NCBI RefSeq assembly: GCF_900102135.1
Contig: NZ_FMVJ01000010.1
Coordinates: 90,300 to 154,299 of the forward strand
Reading direction: 5' to 3'
From: Microvirga guangxiensis
GTDB lineage: Bacteria; Pseudomonadota; Alphaproteobacteria; Rhizobiales; Beijerinckiaceae
Length of the DNA: 64,000 bases
A program made the translations under genes and the position numbers. Shown here in pieces: positions 39,554-48,222 of this stretch. Positions within the stretch are counted from its first letter, which is position 1; the number at the start of each line of letters is the position of its first letter. The notes beneath the pieces are model-generated. The model was not told the DNA's origin, searched no databases, and saw only the letters and a list, made by a program, of their open reading frames with translations.

Positions 39554-40720
39554 ATGAAGATCACGGCTGTCAAGGCAATCCCTCTGGAGGCTACATTTGC
39601 GAGTATCTTCGGCGGCGAAGGCCAAGTGCCAGCGCAGCTTAAGACGCCTGCCGCACATTTTCAGCGCATCCCGCGTAAGGGTCAGTACAGTACTTTGGTC
39701 ATCGTTGAGGCCGATGATGGGAGCGTCGGATACGGAGAATGTTTCGGCTTGCCGCACCCTGTTCAGGCAACAGCCTTGATCAATGAAGTCGTTGCCCCGA
39801 CCTTGATCGGAGCATCTGTTGGCGCCCCTGATGCCATGACAACTGACCTGAGGGCCTATTTCTACGCCTTGGGGCTCACACGTGGGGCAGCTATGGAGGC
39901 GTTGAGCGGAGTTGATATCGCTCTATGGGATCTTCTGGCTCGGTCAAGAAAGCAGCCGCTCGCGACCACCCTTGGCGCTGAGCCTGGCCCTGTCAGCGTC
40001 TACGTCAGTCCAATCCCGTTCCGGAACACGCCGGTTGAAACTGTGGCCGAGGTCAATGACTTTATCCGCCAAGGCTACAAAGCCTTCAAGCTCAAGGTGG
40101 GGCGAGGCGTGAAGGTCGACCTTGATCATATAGAGGCGGCACGAGACGCGGCAGGCACCGCTCCGCTCTATCTGGACGCAAATTGTGCTTATGATGTCGA
40201 CAGTGCGATCGAGTTGGCGAGGCACCTCGATCGCTTCGATATCGCTTGGCTTGAAGAGCCTATCAATCCAGACAACCCTGAAGGGCTCCGAGCCGTCCGC
40301 GCCGCCTCACCCGTTCCAATTGGAGCTGGCGAAAATGAATTTACTCAGGAAGCGTATCAAGCACTCATCAGGGCTGAGGCAGTCGACTTCCTACAGTGTA
40401 ATATCGGCCGGGCTGGTGGCGTCTCTGGCCTAATTGCGACTGGATCACTCTGCCGCAAGCACGGCCTAAAGCTAGCTCCTCATGGGGTCGGAGCATGCGT
40501 TGCAGTTGCCGCGTCGGTTCATGCGTGCAGGGCAGCCGAAGCCTTTGTGACGTACGAAGTCAATCGCTTGATTAACCCGCTTCGAGACAAGCTCGCACTG
40601 GCCCCAATTGAACTCAGAGACGGGATGTTGGTCGCATCCGACCGAGCTGGTCATGGTGGAGAACCAAACCCAGATCTTCTCGACACCTATACCCTCCATT
40701 GGCAGACGGTTGGACAATGA
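39554..40720 (+). CDS. Mandelate racemase/muconate-lactonizing (enolase superfamily) enzyme
   Basis: A 388-residue enolase-superfamily enzyme, likely a sugar-acid dehydratase or cycloisomerase. The N-terminal capping domain is followed by the barrel: 'GYKAFKLKVGRGVKVD' with the KxK general base, 'PLYLDANCAYDVDSA' (metal Asp), 'IAWLEEPINPDNPEGL' (metal Glu), 'GAGENEFTQEAYQAL' (third metal ligand) and 'LKLAPHGVGACVAV' (His). AGGA six bases before ATG 39554 favours it over ATG 39548. The stop overlaps the GntR start. Neighbouring importer and oxidoreductase genes point to a sugar-acid or polyol substrate. Confidence 0.9.
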   Translation: MKITAVKAIPLEATFASIFGGEGQVPAQLKTPAAHFQRIPRKGQYSTLVIVEADDGSVGYGECFGLPHPVQATALINEVVAPTLIGASVGAPDAMTTDLRAYFYALGLTRGAAMEALSGVDIALWDLLARSRKQPLATTLGAEPGPVSVYVSPIPFRNTPVETVAEVNDFIRQGYKAFKLKVGRGVKVDLDHIEAARDAAGTAPLYLDANCAYDVDSAIELARHLDRFDIAWLEEPINPDNPEGLRAVRAASPVPIGAGENEFTQEAYQALIRAEAVDFLQCNIGRAGGVSGLIATGSLCRKHGLKLAPHGVGACVAVAASVHACRAAEAFVTYEVNRLINPLRDKLALAPIELRDGMLVASDRAGHGGEPNPDLLDTYTLHWQTVGQ

Positions 40721-41418
40721 CAGCAGGCGCCTTCTCTCTTGAGTCCGGGGCTCTCGGCAAAACTCTCGGCGAGAGTGTTCGCAGCCATCTCGCGGGTCTG
40801 ATTATCAGGGGTGAGTTCAAGGAAGGAGAGCGGCTGTATCCAGAGCAGATCGCGGCGCGGTTCGGCGTCTCTATTACACCTGTTCGGGAAGCTCTGATGC
40901 AACTCGCTGCGGAAGGCTTCATTGAAAGTGTGCAACGTCGTGGGTTCCACGTCCGCATACCAACAGCTGACCAAATTCGCAATGTTTGGCAGGTGCGCCA
41001 GTCGCTGGAACTTTGCGCTGGCGAGCAGGTGATCAAGCGCCTTAAGGAGGGAACGCTCGATCCCCATGCCCTGGACCGCCTAGATGCGCTTCAGAAAGCT
41101 CAGTTGAAGAATACGTCTCACATGGATCATGCGACGAAACTTGAGCTGAATGGGAGCTTCCATACAACGATCATCGAGTTTGCCGGGAATCCCATTCTCG
41201 CGTCCATGTACCGCAGCCTGCAGCATAAGGTCGTTGGCGGGCTGGTACAAAGTGGTCTCGATACGTGGCGTAGCCGTGTCGAAAAGGAGGGCCAAGAACA
41301 TAAGGCGATTATCGATGGTCTGAGGAACCAAGATTATGCCGCCTATGACTCATCGGTACGCACTCACATTGCGAGATCGTTAGACGATGCACTTCGCGAT
41401 CTGGCGACTCGACAATAA
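40717..41418 (+). CDS. GntR-family regulator, FCD (FadR) subfamily
   Basis: A 233-residue regulator. The N-terminal winged HTH is 'LYPEQIAARFGVSITPVRE' followed by ALMQLAAEGFIE. The C-terminal FCD helical domain contains 'ELNGSFHTTIIEFAGNP' and the later His of 'GQEHKAIIDGL', which form the metal/ligand pocket. ATG 40717 overlaps the preceding stop by 4 bases. Likely represses the locus until the imported substrate or a product binds. The preceding in-frame ATG at 40699 would extend it into the upstream gene. Confidence 0.9.
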   Translation: MTAGAFSLESGALGKTLGESVRSHLAGLIIRGEFKEGERLYPEQIAARFGVSITPVREALMQLAAEGFIESVQRRGFHVRIPTADQIRNVWQVRQSLELCAGEQVIKRLKEGTLDPHALDRLDALQKAQLKNTSHMDHATKLELNGSFHTTIIEFAGNPILASMYRSLQHKVVGGLVQSGLDTWRSRVEKEGQEHKAIIDGLRNQDYAAYDSSVRTHIARSLDDALRDLATRQ

Positions 41419-41442
41419 CCACTAATAAAAAGGGAGGATGTA

Positions 41443-42741
41443 ATGTCGAAGATAAAGGCTACTGGCTTGGCGCTCTGCGCAGCTCTCTCGGTGACTCTGC
41501 TTTCCCCTGCCGTCGTGATGGCAGACACAGTCCGAATGTGGACGTTCTTGAACCCGGCAGGAACCTCTCCGCGTGAAGTTGCGCTCGCGCAAATCATCAA
41601 GGATTTCGAGTCCGCGAATCCCGACATCGACATCGTCGTTGAACCGCAAGTCTGGGATCAAATGACACCGAAGTTCCTGGCCGCCCACGGAAACCGGTCG
41701 GCACCCGACATTATTTGGGTAGTTACCGACTTTCTCGGTGACGCAATCCAGTCAGGCTCGCTCGCGGATCTCAATGAACTCTTTATCAACAAATGGTCGG
41801 AAGAGAAGAAAGCGGATTTCAAGGATGCCTATTGGAATCTCACGTCGGTTCAGGGCAAGCAATACGGGCTGTTCGCTTCGCGGAACTACATCGCGCTAAT
41901 GTATCGTCCCGATCTCTTCGCGAACGCTGGAATTAAGCCTGAGGATATTAAGACGTGGGACGACCTAAAAGCGGTTGCCCAGAAATTGACCGTCAAAGAC
42001 AGTGGCAACAAGGTCACCCGCTACGGCTTCTCCGCCGCGTATAGCGAGCAGCAAGCAGATCCACATCCCGTCATTCCACACATCCTCGCAAGCGGCGAGC
42101 CTCTCTTCACGACCGAGGGGAAAGCTAACTTTGCTTCCGACGCAGGGGTGAAGGGTATGCAGTTCTTCACGGGAATGGTTAAAGACGGAATCTCGCCGTC
42201 GCAGGCAGCCACCTGGACGGTAGACGATCTCTTCGAGCAATTCGCCTCCGACCGAATCGCTATGGTACAGGGGTCTGCCGTCCGTGTATCGACGCTTCAG
42301 GGCAAACTCGGCAAGGATAAGGTCGCTCTCATGTCTTGGCCTGGAGCTGTGGCCGGAAAACCCTCGCCCTCAGTCATGGCCGGCTGGTCGGTCGGGATCT
42401 GGTCCGGCAGCAAGGTTAAGGCATCTGCGGCGAAGTTCATGGATTTCATGATGTCCGATCCAGGCGATAAGATCTGGACGGCAGTCGGGGGCCAAATCCC
42501 GGGAAAGAAGTCCACACTGAAAGAGCTGGAGAACTTCATTTCGCAACCTGGCAACGGCTATCTCGCGGTAGCTGCTCGAGGAGCGGCAGAAGCAGGCTGG
42601 CTGACTCCGATCGATTTCTCGGTAGGCGGATACAGGCAAGCCCTGAACCGCGCCACTCAGCAGATCATCGTTGACGGGAAAGATGTCAAAGCTGCGTTGA
42701 AAGAGGCAGAGGAGCACTTCAATCGCCAAAACGGCCGTTGA
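41443..42741 (+). CDS. ABC transporter extracellular solute-binding protein
   Basis: A 432-residue periplasmic binding protein of the carbohydrate (CUT1, family 1) type. It has a signal peptide (LALCAALSVTLLSPAVVMA, cleavage near residue 27). 'VEPQVWDQMTPKFLAAHGN' and 'YGLFASRNYIALMYRPD' are typical of this family. GGGAGG six bases upstream of the ATG is a strong Shine-Dalgarno, fitting high expression of a binding protein. It feeds the two permeases that follow. Confidence 0.9.
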   Translation: MSKIKATGLALCAALSVTLLSPAVVMADTVRMWTFLNPAGTSPREVALAQIIKDFESANPDIDIVVEPQVWDQMTPKFLAAHGNRSAPDIIWVVTDFLGDAIQSGSLADLNELFINKWSEEKKADFKDAYWNLTSVQGKQYGLFASRNYIALMYRPDLFANAGIKPEDIKTWDDLKAVAQKLTVKDSGNKVTRYGFSAAYSEQQADPHPVIPHILASGEPLFTTEGKANFASDAGVKGMQFFTGMVKDGISPSQAATWTVDDLFEQFASDRIAMVQGSAVRVSTLQGKLGKDKVALMSWPGAVAGKPSPSVMAGWSVGIWSGSKVKASAAKFMDFMMSDPGDKIWTAVGGQIPGKKSTLKELENFISQPGNGYLAVAARGAAEAGWLTPIDFSVGGYRQALNRATQQIIVDGKDVKAALKEAEEHFNRQNGR

Positions 42742-42811
42742 TCCGCCTCCTAACCCAAATCTGGTGGCCGAGATCTCGGCCATCATTCCTTTCAATGAAG
42801 CCAGGTAAACA

Positions 42812-43669
42812 ATGACTTCGCGCTCGACGGGGCTACTTTACATAGTTCCAGCATTCTCCGCGCTCGCGCTGGTTCTATTCTCTCCTGTGTTCTATGGCTT
42901 TTGGTTCAGCCTTCACAGAATCCGCTATGGTACTGCCAGCGAGTTCATAGGGCTTGGAAACTACACTCAGCTGCTTTCCGATCCCGGAATGGCAGCCACC
43001 TTTGGCCGAACAGCTATCCATACAGCTGTCTCTGTGGCGCTGACTGTAGCAATCTCACTAGCCATTGCGCTGTGGGTTCATCGGTTGCCCCCCAATCGCG
43101 GTTCCATCGTGCAGATGATTGTGATCATCCCGTGGATCACATCGACAGTCGTGGCCACTCTGCTTTTCAAGTGGGTCTTTATCAGCGACATCGGCATGGC
43201 CATGTCGATCTTGAGAATGTTCGGCCTTCCTGATCTGCAGCTTCTGAGCGATCCCAATTCGGCGATGGGCCTTCTAATAGCGGTCTCGGTTTGGAAGCGT
43301 CTTGGATATGCTTTGATCATTCTCCTTGCTGGACTGAAATCGATACCCGAAGACTATGAAGAGGCCGCCTCCCTCGACGGTGCAGGACCATGGGACATCT
43401 TCCGGCTTATCATATTGCCTCTCCTAAAAACCCCGCTTCTGCTGATCGTGATCGTGCTGACACTCTCGAACATCAATACAGTGGAAAGTCCCTTGGTCCT
43501 GACTGGCGGCGGCCCTGGCTCTGCAACACGAATCCTCGCCATCGATGTATTTGACCGTGCTTTCGTGAATTATGATCTGGGTTCAGCGACGTCCCTGGCT
43601 CTCATCATGTTCCTCGGAAACGTCTTGCTCGTACTGGCATATGTCCGCTTGTCAAAGTGGAAGGTCTGA
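42812..43669 (+). CDS. ABC sugar-type permease (MalF/UgpA-like)
   Basis: A 285-residue inner-membrane permease with six helices. It opens with LLYIVPAFSALALVLFSP, and the EAA cytoplasmic loop reads 'EEAASLDGAGPWDIFRLI' near residue 190, which docks the ATPase at 38.4 kb. It pairs with the permease starting 5 bases downstream. Confidence 0.9.
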   Translation: MTSRSTGLLYIVPAFSALALVLFSPVFYGFWFSLHRIRYGTASEFIGLGNYTQLLSDPGMAATFGRTAIHTAVSVALTVAISLAIALWVHRLPPNRGSIVQMIVIIPWITSTVVATLLFKWVFISDIGMAMSILRMFGLPDLQLLSDPNSAMGLLIAVSVWKRLGYALIILLAGLKSIPEDYEEAASLDGAGPWDIFRLIILPLLKTPLLLIVIVLTLSNINTVESPLVLTGGGPGSATRILAIDVFDRAFVNYDLGSATSLALIMFLGNVLLVLAYVRLSKWKV

Positions 43670-43673
43670 TCTC

Positions 43674-44534
43674 ATGCGCAGCACAAAGACGGTCAATCGT
43701 CGAAATCTTACGCGTTGGAATGGCATCCTGATCGGGGGATTTTTCACATTCCTGATCATCTTGAATACTGCTCCGCTGCTTTGGGGCACACTCACTTCCT
43801 TGAAAAGCGAAGCGGATCTGTTCCGCTTCCCTCCCACGCTCTTCAACTTCACACCGACTATGGAGAACTATCAGCGCGTCTTCGACAGCGGCTTCAGCTA
43901 TTCGCTGGCAATCTCTCTGATATATAGCGCCATTACCGTCGTGATGGTGCTGTTGCTCGGCGTTCCCGCCGCATACGCATTCGACCGCTTTAATTTTCCG
44001 GGCCGGCGGCCTCTGTTCCTGTTGGTCGTGGCGAGCATTCCTCTTTCTCTCGGCGCGGCTGCTCTCTTGATCCCGAACTACATCTATTTCCTGCGCCTTG
44101 GCCTCACTAACCAGTATTTCACTCTGCCTTTGATCTACACCGCGCACCAGTTACCGATGGCGATCTGGATCATCAAAGGCACCATCGAAGGCATCCCGCG
44201 GGAACTTGACGAGGCTGCAGTTGCAGACGGAGCTGGACACTTCATGATTCTGAGGATGATCATTCTGCCGCTTATCCTTCCTGCCCTTGGAGCTGCGGGA
44301 GTGATGGCGTTCGTCGGCTCTTGGAACGAGTTCGTTGCCTCGACTGTGATGGTGGACGCTCCCGAGCTGCGTCCTGTTCAACCCGCGATCTACAACTTCA
44401 TTGGCTACTTTGGTCGAGAATGGGGGCCGCTCTCCGCCGCGGCAATCATGGGAGTTGTCCCAATCCTAATCGTATTCATGCTTCTCGGCCGCCTGATTGT
44501 GTCTGGCCTGACGAAGGGTTCAGTTAAAGGCTAA
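43674..44534 (+). CDS. ABC sugar-type permease (MalG/UgpE-like)
   Basis: A 286-residue inner-membrane permease. TM1 is GILIGGFFTFLIILNTAP, and the EAA loop is 'PRELDEAAVADGAGHFMIL' near residue 190. Start ATG 43674 is just 5 bases after the partner's stop; upstream in-frame codons overlap that gene and are rejected. Completes a CUT1-type importer. Confidence 0.9.
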   Translation: MRSTKTVNRRNLTRWNGILIGGFFTFLIILNTAPLLWGTLTSLKSEADLFRFPPTLFNFTPTMENYQRVFDSGFSYSLAISLIYSAITVVMVLLLGVPAAYAFDRFNFPGRRPLFLLVVASIPLSLGAAALLIPNYIYFLRLGLTNQYFTLPLIYTAHQLPMAIWIIKGTIEGIPRELDEAAVADGAGHFMILRMIILPLILPALGAAGVMAFVGSWNEFVASTVMVDAPELRPVQPAIYNFIGYFGREWGPLSAAAIMGVVPILIVFMLLGRLIVSGLTKGSVKG

Positions 44535-44569
44535 CCAGATCGCTGCAGGGCCATACTTTGGAGGCAATG

Positions 44570-44995
44570 ATGATAACGAAGCAAACTCTTAGCTACGCGC
44601 TGGCCGAAAAGGTCATCGGTTGGGCAGTCGACAAGGCAGAGGAAATGGGTGTGCCCCAGAATATTGCCGTAGTTGATGACGCAGGCCACCTAGTGGCTTT
44701 CTGCCGGATGGATGGCGCAAAATTCTTCTCGATCGAGATTGCCATGACGAAGGCTTACGCAGCAGCTGGCTTACGCGCATCCACGCATGAGGTCGCCCCG
44801 AAGACACAGCCTGGAATGCCAGGCTACGGAGCTCAAGCGCTCAATGGCGGGCGGTTCACTACCCTTGGAGGAGGCGTTCCACTTTCCGTGGACGGGCGCA
44901 CTGTCGGCGCCATTGGTGTGAGCTCTGGTACGGTCGAGCAAGACACTGAGGTCGCGCAATATGCGGCAAACACCTTCCAAGAATATGTCAACTGA
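44570..44995 (+). CDS. GlcG/HbpS-family protein
   Basis: A 141-residue single-domain protein of the GlcG/HbpS (DUF336) family. It starts MITKQTLSYALAEKVIGWA, then 'NIAVVDDAGHLVAFCRMDG' and 'GGVPLSVDGRTVGAIGVSS', all conserved. Members often accompany oxidoreductases of glycolate, diol and sugar-acid metabolism, sometimes as heme or cofactor-degradation-linked proteins. GGAGG precedes two ATG codons (44567 and 44570). It lies between importer and GMC oxidoreductase genes. Confidence 0.88.
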   Translation: MITKQTLSYALAEKVIGWAVDKAEEMGVPQNIAVVDDAGHLVAFCRMDGAKFFSIEIAMTKAYAAAGLRASTHEVAPKTQPGMPGYGAQALNGGRFTTLGGGVPLSVDGRTVGAIGVSSGTVEQDTEVAQYAANTFQEYVN

Positions 44996-45028
44996 GTAAC
45001 TACGAGCTGAGATCCGAGGGTTTCAAGA

Positions 45029-46744
45029 GTGTCAAGCTGGGATTATATCATTGTTGGTGGTGGTAGTGCGGGATGTGTGCTCGCCGGACGCCTTTCGGAG
45101 AATCCACGTCTTAAGGTACTCCTTGTCGAGGCCGGAAGAGATTTGAAACCGGGTGAGGAAGAGGACGCAATTCTAGATACCTACCCGGGCCGTGCGGCTT
45201 TTGACCCTCGGAACCATTGGGATGGCCTGTTGGTGAACTCAAAGCCGTTCCAACACAATGTTCATCAGCCGCCAGCAAAGCGAAAATATGAGCAGCCGAG
45301 AATCATGGGAGGTGGCTCCAGTATCAATGGACAGATCGCCAACCGTGGCACTCCGGACGACTACAATGAATGGGAGGCACTTGGAGCCTCAGGTTGGAAT
45401 TGGGAGAGCGTGCTCCCGTTCTTCAAGAAGCTAGAAACCGACCTTGACTATGAGGGTGAACTTCATGGGAAGGATGGACCGATCCCGATCCATCGTATTC
45501 CTCAAAGCAAGTGGCCCGAATTGTCATTGGCAACAGAACGTGCCCTGACGGAGCTCGGTTTCCCGTCCATCGGCGACCAGAACGGTGTATTTGGCGACGG
45601 TCATTTCCCCATGACCCTGTCGAACAACGGCGGCAAACATCGAGTATCAACTGCGATGGCCTATTTGCCAATGAGTGTTCGTGCACGGGCGAACCTGTCG
45701 ATAATGTCTGATACTCAAGTCGCCACTCTCATCACCGAGGGCTGTCGCGTTGTCGGAGTTCGAGTCCAAGACGGGTCAGGATTTCGAGACCTTCAATCAC
45801 GTGAGGTGATCGTATCCTCAGGTGCTCTACACTCGCCTGCTGTTCTTATGCGCTCCGGTATCGGTCCCCTAGTGGAACTTGAGCGGGTCGGCATCGAGCC
45901 GATCCATGTCCTGGATGGCGTGGGCAAGAACCTTCAAGAGCATCCAGGCATCTCGCTGACAGGTTACATTGAAAAGGGTTGCCGGCTGCAGCATACCCGC
46001 CGTCATATACATCTCGGACTTCGATATTCCTCTGGAGTTGAGGGTTGCGGCCCAGGCGATATGTTTGCCATGATGGCTGCAAAATCCGCATGGCACCCCC
46101 TGGGCGTAAGGCTCGCCTCGATGATCTCTTGGGTTAACAAGGCAGAAGCGCGCGGATTCGTTCAACTGGCAAACAGTGATCCGCTGCACCCTCCAACAGC
46201 AGAATTGAACTTCCTGGGTGACTCTCGGGACATTGAACGGCTTGCGAATGCCGTCAAATTAATGGCACGCGTATTTATGACAAATGCTCTCTCCGGGATC
46301 CTCTCTCATCCGTCCCCATCGAGTTACTCGGGGTTCGCCAAATCACTTGGCAGACAGACATTGCGCAACTTCCTTCTGACCGCACCAACAGCTGTCATTA
46401 TCGATGCGATCCCATTCGCTCGAAAGAAGTTCATGGAAGTTGCTGTGGCGAATGGCATGACCGTCGATCATTTGCTCGGCGATAGTGAGGCTCTCAACGA
46501 CTACGTACGAGACAACGCTTTCGGACAATGGCATGTCTGTGGAACCTGTAAGCTCGGTTCCGCCAATGACCCTTCAGCAGTGACTGAACCTATAAGCGCT
46601 CGTGTGATTGGCATGGAAGGACTGAGAGTTGTCGATGCGTCGATCATGCCGACAGCGCCTCGAGCCAACTTGAACATTCCAGTAGTCATGATTGCTGAGA
46701 AGGTGTCCGCAGCAATCTTGGAGGAAGAAGCCAGAAGGCGATAG
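45029..46744 (+). CDS. GMC-family FAD-dependent oxidoreductase
   Basis: A 571-residue flavoenzyme oxidising an alcohol or polyol. The N-terminal FAD motif is DYIIVGGGSAGCVLAGRL. Signature 1 is 'RIMGGGSSINGQIANRG', signature 2 is 'GALHSPAVLMRSGIGPL', and the C-terminal active site is 'GQWHVCGTCKLG' with the catalytic His followed by 'RVVDASIMPTAPRANLN'. The start is GTG at 45029. The locus as a whole looks like uptake, oxidation and dehydration/isomerisation of a polyol or sugar acid. The substrate cannot be named. Confidence 0.92.
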   Translation: MSSWDYIIVGGGSAGCVLAGRLSENPRLKVLLVEAGRDLKPGEEEDAILDTYPGRAAFDPRNHWDGLLVNSKPFQHNVHQPPAKRKYEQPRIMGGGSSINGQIANRGTPDDYNEWEALGASGWNWESVLPFFKKLETDLDYEGELHGKDGPIPIHRIPQSKWPELSLATERALTELGFPSIGDQNGVFGDGHFPMTLSNNGGKHRVSTAMAYLPMSVRARANLSIMSDTQVATLITEGCRVVGVRVQDGSGFRDLQSREVIVSSGALHSPAVLMRSGIGPLVELERVGIEPIHVLDGVGKNLQEHPGISLTGYIEKGCRLQHTRRHIHLGLRYSSGVEGCGPGDMFAMMAAKSAWHPLGVRLASMISWVNKAEARGFVQLANSDPLHPPTAELNFLGDSRDIERLANAVKLMARVFMTNALSGILSHPSPSSYSGFAKSLGRQTLRNFLLTAPTAVIIDAIPFARKKFMEVAVANGMTVDHLLGDSEALNDYVRDNAFGQWHVCGTCKLGSANDPSAVTEPISARVIGMEGLRVVDASIMPTAPRANLNIPVVMIAEKVSAAILEEEARRR

Positions 46745-46759
46745 CAGGTTGCCGGAACA

Positions 46760-46801
46760 ACTACGGATGGATAGGTGTCTTCTGTGCTGTTCATCCGTAG
46801 T
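46760..46801 (+). terminator. Candidate terminator after the GMC gene
   Basis: Arms ACTACGGATG and CATCCGTAGT pair perfectly over 10 bases around a 22-base loop. No T tract follows, so a Rho-independent terminator is only moderately likely. Confidence 0.45.
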
Positions 46802-46922
46802 CGCGTAGGCACTGCCATATGTGGACGCTCCCCTTTGACAATAGATTTGTTGATGCGGGGAGATCACGCGGCACTGTCAATTTAACGAACTGAAGGCAAA
46901 GCGCCTCCCTGAGACGACAGAT

Positions 46923-47234
46923 CAGGCGGCACTTGCGACATCAGTCACCTCAGTCCATACCTGAAAGGCCCGAGCGCGGGCACGGCGATGATCAGCGGTG
47001 TTGATGTTAGCGGGACGGCGGAAGACGTCGTCGGATCTGGTTGGCGAAGCTGTGGCCGAACTTCAGCGCCCGCTGCCAAATGGTCTCATGGCTAACCTCG
47101 ATGCTTCTTGCTGCGAGCATCCCCTCCACCAGCCGGAGGCTCAAGGGAAAGCGGAAGTACAGCCAGACAGCATGGCTGATCACTTCAGCCGGGTAGCGGT
47201 GGCGAGCATAGCGACGAGGTCGGGTCGGTTCCAT
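46923..47234 (-). pseudogene. IS6-like transposase fragment
   Basis: Leftward from ATG 47234: MEPTRPRRYARHRYPAEVIS then 'LYFRFPLSLRLVEGMLAAR' and 'SIEVSHETIWQRALKFG', the N-terminal HTH half of an IS6-type transposase. The catalytic middle is missing. A short C-terminal-like tail (RARAFQVWTEVTDVASAA) follows directly near 46,930, so an internal deletion joined the two ends. Confidence 0.65.
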
Positions 47235-47445
47235 ACCCTGGCTTATGCTCAGGTCCAGTCGCTGTCGCGTTAACCTGACGATGCCCCTTCGAGACTTATA
47301 GGCTACGAGCACCGCCCGCCTCCTGGTGAGCTATGACTTGCTTGCCGGCAGATCCCCTCGAGACGCTCACATCATAGCTGGACAGGCGAAAGCCTCAGAC
47401 TGCAAAAGCAGCGATTCAAAGAGACGATCGTGACCTTCAAGGAGA

Positions 47446-47786
47446 TCAAGCGTCTACGAGGTTATCAAAACCAGCCTCGGACCATGTCCCATCTTTAGGG
47501 CGGTCTGGCGAAGCATTGAGACGCCGACGCATGTCTTTGCTCGCCTTGAACACAGGAACAGCCTTCTGGGCACACTTACTGCGGCTCCCGTGCGGGGATT
47601 GCGTCCCATTCGCGCATTGCGCTGACGCACGTAAAATGCGCCAAATCCGCGAAGCTCAACCCTTCCGCCCTGCGCAAGCGCGCTCGCAATGGTATCGAGG
47701 ATCGCATTCACGATCTGCTCGATATCGCGTGGATACAGATGGGGATTTTGCCCAGATAGCTTCTGGATCAGTTCGGATTTGATCAT
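47446..47786 (-). pseudogene. ihfB: Integration host factor beta subunit, frameshifted near the C-terminus
   Basis: Starts [20 protein letters not shown], then '[19 protein letters not shown]', '[19 protein letters not shown]' and [11 protein letters not shown], a clear IHF-beta/HU family DNA-bending protein with the arm and its Pro. After VSVP the frame breaks: the expected P-Q-K-A-V-P-V-F-K lies one base away (GTGCCCAGAAGG). That other frame gives [18 protein letters not shown] and ends at 47446-47448. One missing base near 47,567 thus replaces helix 3. The truncated product may still dimerise, but this is doubtful. A chromosomal copy presumably exists. Confidence 0.75.
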
Positions 47787-47897
47787 GCCTGGAATCCCCT
47801 TCGTTCACGGCTTTCTTTCGGGAACGTTGCCGGACGGGCAGGGAACCGTCAAGAAACCGGAACAGGGCGGATCCGAGACTGCTCTGCTGCATGGAGA

Positions 47898-48182
47898 TTA
47901 TGCTGCGTGGGTACGCTTGGTAATATGCGCCCGGTAGGCCGCTGCAGACTTCATCGTAATCGCGCCTGCTTCCGTGAGCGTTGCAATCTCAGCCTTCGCC
48001 CTTTGGGCGGCCCACGCAGCATAGGATAACTTCAACGCGACCTGGACGCGATTGGCGATGTGCCTGCGATGAGCGCTGGCCTGTCGGGCATTGACGGTCT
48101 TCTCATCGACGAGCCGGTCCAGTTGACGATACGCGCGTATCGCTTCGGTAGGAGTATAGCTGTCTTTCTGGTTGCGTCGCAA
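47898..48182 (-). CDS. Hypothetical protein (94 aa)
   Basis: A basic, Ala-rich helical protein: 'TPTEAIRAYRQLDRLVDEK' and 'RAKAEIATLTEAGAITMKS'. No family recognised. It could be a real small gene on the same strand as ihfB, or the tail of a longer gene cut by IS6 copy B. Confidence 0.35.
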   Translation of the reverse strand: MRRNQKDSYTPTEAIRAYRQLDRLVDEKTVNARQASAHRRHIANRVQVALKLSYAAWAAQRAKAEIATLTEAGAITMKSAAAYRAHITKRTHAA

Positions 48183-48222
48183 ATTCTGAGCAGGACGAAA
48201 GAGGAACTAAAGTTGTCTGAAG

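Noticed and set aside
47516..47782. 88-codon frame antisense to ihfB
   Set aside because: Lies fully across the ihfB homology on the other strand.
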